A stretch of DNA of 64,000 nucleotides from positions 119,535 through 183,534 of the forward strand of contig CALBKH010000084.1 of assembly GCA_937892955.1 (NCBI GenBank), written 5' to 3'. Shown here in pieces: positions 36,730 through 43,850 of this stretch. A model generated the notes under the pieces. The model saw only the letters and a list, made by a program, of their open reading frames with translations. It was not told where the DNA came from and made no database searches. Within the stretch, counting starts at the first letter, position 1. Each line of letters starts with the position of its first letter. Source of the stretch: an uncultured Alphaproteobacteria bacterium (GTDB taxonomy: Bacteria; Pseudomonadota; Alphaproteobacteria; Rhizobiales; Ancalomicrobiaceae). Position numbers and translations under genes: made by a program.

Positions 36730-37766
36730 ACAGCGAAGCGGTCGCATCGCCGGGGGATCGGGGTTGGGCCAAGCAGCTGCGCCGCTACTGCGAGCCGCGC
36801 ATCGCGCGCAGCCTCGCCGAGATCGCCGCCACCGTCCTGCCGCTCGCCTTCGCCTGGGGTCTCCTGGTTTGGGCCGTCGAGACCGAACGCTGGTGGCTCT
36901 ACGCCCTGCTGCTGGTGCCGGCGGGTCTCTTCCTGGTGCGCGTCTTCATGCTCCAGCACGACTGCGGCCATTACGCCTTCTTCTCCGCCAAGGGCGCCAA
37001 CGACTGGTTCGGCCGCGTCCTCGGTGTCCTGACGCTGACCCCTTACGATCATTGGCGCCGTTGCCACGCCATCCATCACGCCTCCTGCGGCAATCTCGAT
37101 CGCCGCGGCGTCGGCGACATCGACACCCTGACGGTCGAGGAATACCGGGCGCTGTCGCCCTGGCGCCGGCTCGTCTATCGCGCCTATCGCCACCCGCTGG
37201 TGCTGTTCGGCATCGGTCCGTCCTTCGTCTTCATGCTGCAGAACCGCATCCCCACCGGCAAGCTCACCCGCGGCATCATGCCGTGGATCAGCACGCAGTC
37301 GACCAACCTCGGCATCGCCGTCCTCGCCGGTCTCGCCATCTGGGGCCTCGGCCTCGGCACCTTCCTGATCGTCCATCTGCCGGTGGTGGTGATCGCCGCC
37401 ACCATCGGGGTCTGGCTGTTCTACGTGCAGCATCAGTTCGAGACGACCTCGTGGGACCACGCCGGAACGTGGAACCTCCAGGACGCGGCGCTGCACGGAT
37501 CGTCCTACTACCGGCTGCCGCCCGGGCTGCGCTGGCTGACCGCCGACATCGGCATCCACCACGTCCACCATCTCGCCAGCCGCATCCCCTTCTATCGCCT
37601 CTCCGAGGTGCTGAAGGATCATCCCGAGCTGCGCGACATCGGCGGCCTGACCATCCTGCGCAGCTTCGCCTGCGTCCGCCTCACCCTGTGGGACGAACAG
37701 AAGCGTCGCCTCGTCTCCTTCCGCGACGCCCTCGCCGGCCCCGCGCCCGGCCCGGCAGCGGCCTGA
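36726..37766 (+). CDS. Fatty acid desaturase (membrane di-iron)
   Basis: A 346-residue membrane enzyme that introduces a double bond into acyl chains using a di-iron centre. All three His boxes are visible: HDCGH after the first helices, HAIHH about 35 residues later, and HHVHH near the C-terminus, plus QHQFE, between them, typical of Des-type acyl-lipid desaturases. About four membrane spans. Start: the ATG at 36726 is spaced 10 nt from GGAGG; an ATG three codons earlier is only 1 nt from it. No electron-donor gene adjoins it. Confidence 0.88.
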   Translation: MNSEAVASPGDRGWAKQLRRYCEPRIARSLAEIAATVLPLAFAWGLLVWAVETERWWLYALLLVPAGLFLVRVFMLQHDCGHYAFFSAKGANDWFGRVLGVLTLTPYDHWRRCHAIHHASCGNLDRRGVGDIDTLTVEEYRALSPWRRLVYRAYRHPLVLFGIGPSFVFMLQNRIPTGKLTRGIMPWISTQSTNLGIAVLAGLAIWGLGLGTFLIVHLPVVVIAATIGVWLFYVQHQFETTSWDHAGTWNLQDAALHGSSYYRLPPGLRWLTADIGIHHVHHLASRIPFYRLSEVLKDHPELRDIGGLTILRSFACVRLTLWDEQKRRLVSFRDALAGPAPGPAAA

Positions 37767-38051
37767 GGACGCCTAGCCGCGCGAGCCCGTGACGCTCGGG
37801 CTCGCCCCACCTCGGGTCCGCGTCGACCGCGAAAGGCCGCCGCGGACCCCGCCCCGCGGGTCGGCCGTTCGCCCCCGCCCCCTCCCGGACCTCCGGTGCG
37901 CCGCATCGACGCGATCCGGATATTTCACGAGGATCCGCTCATCCCTCGTTCACCCTCGCCGCCGAAAGGCGCCGGTGAGAGGGGCGGGCTTTCGATCTTC
38001 TTCACGCTCGCCGAGTCATGGTCGCCGCATCGAACAACGCGGAGGCCGACC

Positions 38052-38249
38052 ATGAGACCGAGCGCTCTCGCCATTGCCACCATCTTTGCGGTCCTCGCCG
38101 CGACCGCTCCCGCCGCCGCCGGCATCACCGCCGTCTTCGGCGGATTGCGACCGGCCGTCTCGAGCGCCGATGCCGTCTGTACGGCGCCGGCCGGCGGTCT
38201 CCTCCGGCTCGAACCGATCGCCGGCCTCGCCGTCTCGCCGCTACGCTGA
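38052..38249 (+). CDS. Small secreted hypothetical protein, 65 residues
   Basis: Not recognised. The ATG at 38052 has GGAGG 6 nt upstream. The N-terminus MRPSALAIATIFAVLAATAPAAAG is a good signal peptide, with cleavage likely after AAA; the mature part is only about 42 residues with a single Cys. It stands alone in the 580 bp between the desaturase and the next small membrane gene; the preceding 285 bp (37767-38051) contain no other recognisable feature. Confidence 0.5.
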   Translation: MRPSALAIATIFAVLAATAPAAAGITAVFGGLRPAVSSADAVCTAPAGGLLRLEPIAGLAVSPLR

Positions 38250-38351
38250 CGCGTCTCCGGAGGGGCCGGGAAAAGTTACCCGGTCGTTAACCACCTCTCA
38301 AAGGTTCGCCGTCACAATCGTCGGACGATTCGGACCGAAGGAACCGCACCA

Positions 38352-38648
38352 TTGTCGATCGTCGCCAGCCTGTCGCTCCTCTTCGGCATCGTACTCGGAC
38401 TGCGCTTCAACGTTCGGGCCGTCTTCGCGGTCTGCCTGGTGGTGTTGATCGGTGGTATCGTCGCCGCGCTCGGCGGCTTGGTCGCGACCGGTGAGGCCGC
38501 CCTCTTCGCGGTGTCGGTGACGGTGGCGCTGCAGGTCGGCTATTTCGTCGCGATGGTCATCGGCGCCATGCATCTGGCCGATACGCCCGAAGAGACGGCG
38601 GCGCAGCGCGCCGAGACCCGAGAGCGTTTCGAAATGCCCCGCATGTGA
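38352..38648 (+). CDS. Small membrane protein, 98 residues
   Basis: A hydrophobic protein with three predicted helices (SLSLLFGIVLGL; VRAVFAVCLVVLIGGIVAAL; FAVSVTVALQVGYFVAMVIGAM) and a charged C-terminal tail with ETAAQRAETRERFEMPRM. A TTG at 38352 is taken as the start, with AAGGAA about 9 nt upstream. Family not recognised; small exopolysaccharide-production or phage-shock-like proteins have similar shape, but there is no firm match. Confidence 0.55.
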   Translation: MSIVASLSLLFGIVLGLRFNVRAVFAVCLVVLIGGIVAALGGLVATGEAALFAVSVTVALQVGYFVAMVIGAMHLADTPEETAAQRAETRERFEMPRM

Positions 38649-38693
38649 GGCCCGGACGGCCGGCGGCGGGCATCACCCGGCGAGGCGGCACCC

Positions 38694-39332
38694 ATGATCG
38701 CAGGATCGGACAGCCGTCGCTCACGTCTCGGACCCGGCGGCCGATACACCGGGCGACACGCCGGACACCTCGTCTCCCTGATCGTCGGAGCCGTCGTCGC
38801 CACGGCGAGTGCCGAAGAACCCTCCCCGCCCGCCACCGCCACACCGCCGCCGATCTGGGTCCCGGTTCCCACCCGCGTCGATCGCGACAAGGACACGCGC
38901 GAGCGCCTCGACCCGGCGCCGGCCGCCGAGATCGTCTCCCGCACCGTGGTGAGAAGCGCCCGCGGCGACGGCCCCGCCACACTGCGCATCGACGGCCGCC
39001 GCCATCGCCTCTTCGGTCTCGCGGACATCGAGCCCGGCCGGATCTGCACCACCGCGGAAGGATTTCGTTGGGCCTGCGGCCTGCGCGCCCGCGCCGTCCT
39101 CGCCGCCCTCGTCGGCGGCCGCACCCTGCGCTGCCGCATGATCGGCGCCGCCGAAGCCGCCGATCCGGTGATCGACTGCCTCCGGGGCGGCCGTTCACTG
39201 TCCGAACGGATGTTGGCCGACGGCTGGGCCGAACTCGACGAGGCCGGCGCCGCCGACCCGGCCCTCGTGAACGCCCGGGCCACCGCCGAGCGCGAGGGAC
39301 GCGGGTTGTGGTCGAAGCGGAGCCCGCCGTGA
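38694..39332 (+). CDS. Thermonuclease (SNase-like) family protein
   Basis: A 212-residue exported protein: N-terminal hydrophobic segment (LVSLIVGAVVATASAEE), a Pro-rich linker, then an SNase/OB-fold domain from about 95: GPATLRIDGRRHRLFGLADIEPG, GFRWACGLRARAVLAALVGG, TLRCRM, and a C-terminal SLSERMLADGWAELDE and GLW. It follows the pattern of staphylococcal nuclease relatives that lack a complete Arg-Glu-Arg catalytic set, so nuclease activity is doubtful. It ends 3 bp from the converging histidine kinase gene. Confidence 0.7.
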   Translation: MIAGSDSRRSRLGPGGRYTGRHAGHLVSLIVGAVVATASAEEPSPPATATPPPIWVPVPTRVDRDKDTRERLDPAPAAEIVSRTVVRSARGDGPATLRIDGRRHRLFGLADIEPGRICTTAEGFRWACGLRARAVLAALVGGRTLRCRMIGAAEAADPVIDCLRGGRSLSERMLADGWAELDEAGAADPALVNARATAEREGRGLWSKRSPP

Positions 39333-39335
39333 TCC

Positions 39336-40772
39336 TCACGCCTCGAGCGGCGCGGCCGGGTCCTTCTGGTCGCCGCGGCTCGGCCGCCCCTCGGCAGCAC
39401 CCCCGACCGGCAGCGTGATCCGCACCAGAAGGCCGTGCGGCTTCGCCGCCTCCAGATCGAGACGTCCGTCGTGGCCGTCGACCACCGCATTGACGATGGC
39501 GAGCCCGAGACCGAAACCGCGGGCTTCGTCCATGTTGCGCGCCACATCGCCGCGCACGAAGGGGCGCAACATCGCCTCGCGGTCGGCCTCCGCGATCCCC
39601 GGACCGTCGTCCTCGACCTCGACGACGACGGCGCCCCTCACCGCAGCCAGCCGCACCACGCAGCGCTCGCCGAACTTGAGCGCGTTGTCGACGAGATTGG
39701 CGAAGGCCCGCTCGATCGCGATCGGCCGCACCCGCCGCACCAGATGGTCCGGCCCCTCGAAGGTGACGTCGCGCCCGAGATCGCTCCACCCGTCGCAGAT
39801 CGTCTGCAACATGACGGAGAGGTCGACGAGACCGACCGCCTCGCGATGGCGGCCTTCCGCGAGATAGGAGAGCGCCCCCTCGATCATGCCGTTCATCGCC
39901 GCGAGGTCGCGTTGGATCTCCCCCTTGAGCGCATCGTCGCCGACGAATTCGCTGCGCAGCCGGAGCCGCGTGAGCGGCGTCCTCAGATCGTGTCCCATCG
40001 CCGCCAACATGCGGGTGCGGTCCTCGACCAGCCCGCGGATGCGCTTTCGCATCGCTTCGAAGGCGGACGCCGCCACCCGCACCTCTTCCGGCCCGCGCCG
40101 CGGCAGCGGCTCCGGTTCGCCCTCGATGTCGAAATCACGCGCCGCCGTCGCCAGCGCCTTCAGCGGCCCGACGAGGCCCCGCACCGCCCACAGGCCGAGC
40201 AGAGCCGACGACAGGCCGACGAAGACGATGGTCGTCCCCCACGGGCCGAAGAGGAACGTCGGCGCCGGTGGCGGTCGGTCGGTGAAGGTGATCCAGTCCC
40301 CGTCGGCGAGCTTGACCGCGAAGCGATACGTACCCGGCAGCAGGAGCGGAGCCGGAAGTCCGGCGGCGGCGGCCTGAAATACGACGCCCGGGGTCTCCGG
40401 CACCAACTCCAGCACCAGAAGATCCGGGTCGATCCGGGCGTACCTCGGCAGTGGCGGCCGAGGATCGGTCGCGTCGTGCGTCAGGGTGGCGCCGCTCGGC
40501 GGCGATCGCGAGATCGTCATGTCGAGGGTCGGAAAGGCCTTCTTCACACCGGCGAGCATTCGTTCGCGCTCGTCCCCGCGCGGCGCCGCCGAGACCACCT
40601 GGACGAAATGCCACGCCGGAACGAAATCCCGACGCCGATCCTCGGCTCGGTTCTCCAGGAGCCACAGTTGCACGGTGACCGCCAGATGGATGAGCGCCAC
40701 GGCGGCGACCACCACCGCCGCCGACTGGGCGGCGATGCGGCGCGGCATCAGTCGGCCGAACAGGGCCCTCAT
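39336..40772 (-). CDS. EnvZ-type sensor histidine kinase
   Basis: A 478-residue membrane kinase. TM1 about 15-38; a periplasmic domain about 40-178 with no recognised fold; TM2 179-198; HAMP ending near 250; HisKA with His261 in GHDLRTPLTRLRLR; HATPase with LVDNALKFGE (N-box), DDGPGIAE (G1) and GFGLGLAIV (G2). Arrangement and spacing are those of EnvZ-like kinases. The start overlaps the stop of the OmpR-type regulator by 4 nt (ATGA). The signal is unknown. Confidence 0.92.
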   Translation of the reverse strand: MRALFGRLMPRRIAAQSAAVVVAAVALIHLAVTVQLWLLENRAEDRRRDFVPAWHFVQVVSAAPRGDERERMLAGVKKAFPTLDMTISRSPPSGATLTHDATDPRPPLPRYARIDPDLLVLELVPETPGVVFQAAAAGLPAPLLLPGTYRFAVKLADGDWITFTDRPPPAPTFLFGPWGTTIVFVGLSSALLGLWAVRGLVGPLKALATAARDFDIEGEPEPLPRRGPEEVRVAASAFEAMRKRIRGLVEDRTRMLAAMGHDLRTPLTRLRLRSEFVGDDALKGEIQRDLAAMNGMIEGALSYLAEGRHREAVGLVDLSVMLQTICDGWSDLGRDVTFEGPDHLVRRVRPIAIERAFANLVDNALKFGERCVVRLAAVRGAVVVEVEDDGPGIAEADREAMLRPFVRGDVARNMDEARGFGLGLAIVNAVVDGHDGRLDLEAAKPHGLLVRITLPVGGAAEGRPSRGDQKDPAAPLEA

Positions 40773-41494
40773 GTGCTCTCGACGTCCACGGCGAACATGT
40801 ATCCCCCCGAGCGCACCGTCTTGATGATCTCCGGACGATGGGGATCCTGCTCCATCTTACGCCGAATCCGGCTGACGAGAATGTCGACCGACCGCTCGAA
40901 CGGTCCGGCGGTGCGTCCCTGGGTGAGGTCGAGCAGGCGATCGCGCGACAGGACCCGTCCCGGTCGTTCGACCAGCGCCAGCAGGAGATCGAACTCCGCC
41001 CCGGTGAGAGCGATCTCGGCACCGCTCGGATCGGCGAGCCGCCGTGCCGCCACGTCGATGGTGAAACCCTCGAAAGTGTGCCGCCGCGACGTCTTCTCGT
41101 TCGCCGCGTCGGCCGCATCGCGCACCCGCCGCAGCACCGCACGGACGCGGGCGAGCAACTCGCGCGGATCGAAGGGCTTGCCGATGTAGTCGTCGGCGCC
41201 CATCTCGAGGCCGATGATGCGGTCGAGCGGATCGCCCTTGGCGGTCAGTATGATGATCGGGATGCGGTTGCTCCGCCGCAGGCGACGGCAGATCGCCAGA
41301 CCATCCTCCCCCGGCAGCATCAGGTCGAGCACGATCAGATCGAACCGGCCCTCGGCGAGATGGAGATCCATGTCGCGCCCGTTCGCCGCCAACGACACAC
41401 GGCAGTCGTTGGCGCGCAGATAACGCGCCACGAGGCTGGCGATCTCGCGATCGTCTTCGACGACGAGGATGTGAGGCGACGCGGTCATGGTCAT
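40769..41494 (-). CDS. OmpR/PhoB family response regulator
   Basis: A 241-residue regulator from an ATG at 41494; ATGs at 41506 and 41488 are alternatives and none has a clear ribosome site. Receiver with Asp57 in IVLDLMLPGEDGL and Lys in YIGKPFDPRELLARVRAVLRR; C-terminal winged helix with EIALTGAEFDLLLALVERPGRVLSRDRLLDLTQGR and DILVSRIRRKMEQDP. Cognate to the overlapping kinase. The YIGKPFDPREL, RTAGPFERSVD and SRIRRKMEQDP segments place it in the OmpR branch. A pair of TTGTATC direct repeats upstream may be its own binding site. Confidence 0.92.
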   Translation of the reverse strand: MTMTASPHILVVEDDREIASLVARYLRANDCRVSLAANGRDMDLHLAEGRFDLIVLDLMLPGEDGLAICRRLRRSNRIPIIILTAKGDPLDRIIGLEMGADDYIGKPFDPRELLARVRAVLRRVRDAADAANEKTSRRHTFEGFTIDVAARRLADPSGAEIALTGAEFDLLLALVERPGRVLSRDRLLDLTQGRTAGPFERSVDILVSRIRRKMEQDPHRPEIIKTVRSGGYMFAVDVEST

Positions 41495-41520
41495 CGAATG
41501 CCACATTCACGCGGTTTCGC

Positions 41521-41550
41521 ATTCGAAATTTTGTATCGGATTGTATCCAT
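41521..41550. promoter_or_regulatory. Candidate OmpR-type direct-repeat operator
   Basis: TTGTATC occurs at 41531-41537 and 41541-41547, exactly 10 bp apart, within an AT-rich patch (ATTCGAAATT precedes it). OmpR/PhoB regulators bind tandem half-sites with one-turn spacing. It lies between the regulator gene (minus) and the hypothetical gene at 41675 (plus), so it could control either. Confidence 0.45.
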
Positions 41551-41674
41551 CGATGCCGAGGAAACACAGGGAAATCGCATGACGTGATGCGTCGACGAAC
41601 GATTGACCATGTGCTCCTCAACTCGTATTCGGCGGTCGCCCGGAAGTGTTGCCGCCGATACGAAAGGACACGAG

Positions 41675-42223
41675 ATGACGTCCGTCACGGCGACAAGGTT
41701 ACATCACTCGATGGTTTCGCCGCGTGAGGGTCTCCAGAAGGCGCTCGATGCGGAAATTTCTTCCGCCACGATCCAGGAAAGCGATCGCGGCGCTCTGGAA
41801 AACGCCCTCGATGCGATCGACCAGGCGATGCGGTCGAATCGACCGACGGAGGACTCCGGCCGTCCGTCGAGCCCGCAGGACACGCGACAGAAGCTCGCCG
41901 ATCTCGTCGACGAGCGGGTCGAGGCCGGCACCCTGACCTCGGATCAGGCCGACGGGTTGAAGGAGCTCTTCGCCTCCGCAACGCCCCAGGGCGGTCCCGG
42001 TGGGCCGGGCGGCCCCGGCGGGCCTCTTCCGCCGACGCCGGAAGGCGAGGAGACCGAAGACGCCGCGTCGTCGACCACCTCGTCCTCGACCGACATCGCG
42101 AAGCTGCTCGAGGAGTTCCTGAAGCAGTTGCAGGAGAAGAAGAGTTCGGCCACCGCCTACGACACCGGCGGCACGACGAATTCGTCCAGCCCCACCGCTC
42201 TGGTGCTCGACACCGAGGCCTGA
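41675..42223 (+). CDS. Hypothetical protein with Gly/Pro-rich linker
   Basis: A 182-residue protein not recognised by family. The ATG at 41675 has AAAGGA 7 nt upstream; a longer frame opens at 41603 without one. Three regions are visible: helical charged 10-110 (LQKALDAEISSATIQESDRGALENALDAI and LADLVDERVEAGTLTSDQADGLKELF, which resembles a degenerate helix pair seen in bacterial EF-hand-like proteins, but no DxDxDG loop is present); a GGPGGPGGPGGPLPP linker near 115-130; and an acidic Ser/Thr-rich stretch followed by an amphipathic helix (IAKLLEEFLKQLQEKK). No signal peptide. It is divergent from the OmpR-type regulator and may be its target. Confidence 0.6.
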   Translation: MTSVTATRLHHSMVSPREGLQKALDAEISSATIQESDRGALENALDAIDQAMRSNRPTEDSGRPSSPQDTRQKLADLVDERVEAGTLTSDQADGLKELFASATPQGGPGGPGGPGGPLPPTPEGEETEDAASSTTSSSTDIAKLLEEFLKQLQEKKSSATAYDTGGTTNSSSPTALVLDTEA

Positions 42224-42398
42224 GGCGATCGGCGTCGATCGCGGGTCGGCGGTCCACCGGGCGTCTCTCGTGCGACCGGGAGGAATCCGCCGCACGCGCC
42301 GACCGTCGGCTCTGGCGCCACCCGGGGGAATGCCGCTACAGTGCGGTTTCCGCCGCCCTTTCCGGGCGGCGACCGATTCCCTGCGATCACGAGCCCCG

Positions 42399-43559
42399 AT
42401 GACCGACCTCGCCACCGAGATCCTCGCCCATCTCGTCGCCTTCGACACCACCAGCCGCAACTCCAATCTGCCGCTGATCGAATGGGTGGAGGACTTTCTC
42501 GGCCGCCACGGCGTCGTCTTCGAACGCGTCCTCGACCCCACCGGCACCAAGGCCTGTCTGTGGGCGACCATCGGCCCGCGCGACGTCCCCGGCTACGTGC
42601 TGTCCGGCCACACCGACACGGTACCGATCGAGGATCAGGACTGGGCGACGAACCCGTTCGAGCTGACCGAGATCGGCTCGCGCCTCTACGCCCGAGGCAC
42701 CTCCGACATGAAGGGCTTCGCCGCCGTCTGCCTGTCGAAGATCGCCGAGATGACCGCGGTACCGCTGAAGAAGCCGATCCACCTCTGCCTGTCCCACGAC
42801 GAGGAGGTCGGCTGCATCGGCGTGCGCAACGCGCTCGAGCGCATCGACGAACTGGCGCCGGTGACACCGCTCGCCGCCTTCGTCGGCGAACCGACCAACA
42901 TGGGCGTCGTCGTCGCCCACAAGGCCAAATGGAGCTACCGGGTCACCGTCCACGGCCACTCCTGCCACTCGTCGCTGGCGCCGAAGGGCGTCAACGCCAT
43001 CGAGGCGGCGATGGACGTGATCGGCAAGATCCGCGAGATCGCCCGCCGCTTCGAGACCGAGGGCCCGCAGGATCCGCTCTACGACGTGCCCTATTCCACC
43101 GCCCACGTCGGCACCATCCAGGGCGGCACCGCCCTCAACATCGTGCCCGAGCGCTGCACCTTCGAGTTCGAGTTCCGCATGCTCGCCGGCATCGACCACC
43201 AGCCCTTCGAGGACGAACTGCGCGCCTTCGCCCGCGACGAGGTCGAACCGTGGATGAAGGCCCGCGATCCGGCGACCGGCATCCTGATCGAACTGGTCAA
43301 CGGCTTCCCCGGCTTCGACACCCCGCCCGAGAGCGACGCCACCGTGCTGGCGAAGCGGCTCGCCGGCCGCAACGACCACACCAAGGTCGCCTACGGCACC
43401 GAAGCCGGCCTCTTCGTCACCATGGGCGGCATGCCGACCGTCGTCGTCGGCCCGGGTTCGATCGGCCAGGCGCACATCCCCAACGAGTTCATCGAGAAAT
43501 CGGAACTGGAGAAGTGCGGCGTCTTCCTCGATCGGCTGATCGAGCACTGCCGCAGCTGA
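42399..43559 (+). CDS. argE: Acetylornithine deacetylase ArgE (M20 metallopeptidase family)
   Basis: A 386-residue cytosolic hydrolase that removes acetate from N-acetylornithine in arginine synthesis. M20 features: LSGHTDTVP (metal His and catalytic Asp), ARGTSDMKGF (bridging Asp), SHDEEVGCIG (general base Glu and metal Glu), dimerisation domain with HGHSCHSS, and the last His in GSIGQAHIPNEF. Length fits ArgE; closely related enzymes (DapE, formyl-transferring variants) are less likely because of the WATNPFELTE and GFPGFDTPPES segments. argC lies 15 kb away in the same window. ATG at 42399. Confidence 0.88.
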   Translation: MTDLATEILAHLVAFDTTSRNSNLPLIEWVEDFLGRHGVVFERVLDPTGTKACLWATIGPRDVPGYVLSGHTDTVPIEDQDWATNPFELTEIGSRLYARGTSDMKGFAAVCLSKIAEMTAVPLKKPIHLCLSHDEEVGCIGVRNALERIDELAPVTPLAAFVGEPTNMGVVVAHKAKWSYRVTVHGHSCHSSLAPKGVNAIEAAMDVIGKIREIARRFETEGPQDPLYDVPYSTAHVGTIQGGTALNIVPERCTFEFEFRMLAGIDHQPFEDELRAFARDEVEPWMKARDPATGILIELVNGFPGFDTPPESDATVLAKRLAGRNDHTKVAYGTEAGLFVTMGGMPTVVVGPGSIGQAHIPNEFIEKSELEKCGVFLDRLIEHCRS

Positions 43560-43565
43560 GGCCGC

Positions 43566-43841
43566 TCACCCTTTCCCGGCCGAGCGCAGCACGAAGGCGA
43601 TGACCTCGGCGACCGCCTTGTAGAGCTGTTCGGGGATCTCCGCGTCGAGTTCGACCTGAGCCAGCGCCGCGGCGAGGATCGGGTTCTCCTCGACCGCGAC
43701 ACCGTGCGTCTCGGCCGAGGCGACGATCGCCTCGGCGACCGCGCCGCGCCCCTTGGCGACCACCATCGGCGCACCGTCATGGTCCCATTTCAGCGCCACC
43801 GCGAGCCGTCGGGCCTCGTCGTCGCTCGCCTCGCCGGTCAC
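43566..43841 (-). CDS. FlhB C-terminal homologue (FlhX/EscU-YscU-HrcU family)
   Basis: A 91-residue protein matching only the cytoplasmic tail of FlhB: RRLAVALKWDHDGAPMVVAKGRGAVAEAI, VAVEENPILAAALAQVELDAEIPEQLYKAVAEVIAFVLR. The NPTH self-cleavage motif is absent, as is usual for FlhX. Such proteins can partly replace the FlhB tail during flagellar export switching. A GTG start has AGGAGG about 6 nt upstream, inside the end of the FliK gene; the gap is 9 bp, so they form an operon. Confidence 0.88.
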   Translation of the reverse strand: MTGEASDDEARRLAVALKWDHDGAPMVVAKGRGAVAEAIVASAETHGVAVEENPILAAALAQVELDAEIPEQLYKAVAEVIAFVLRSAGKG

Positions 43842-43850
43842 CGAACCCTC

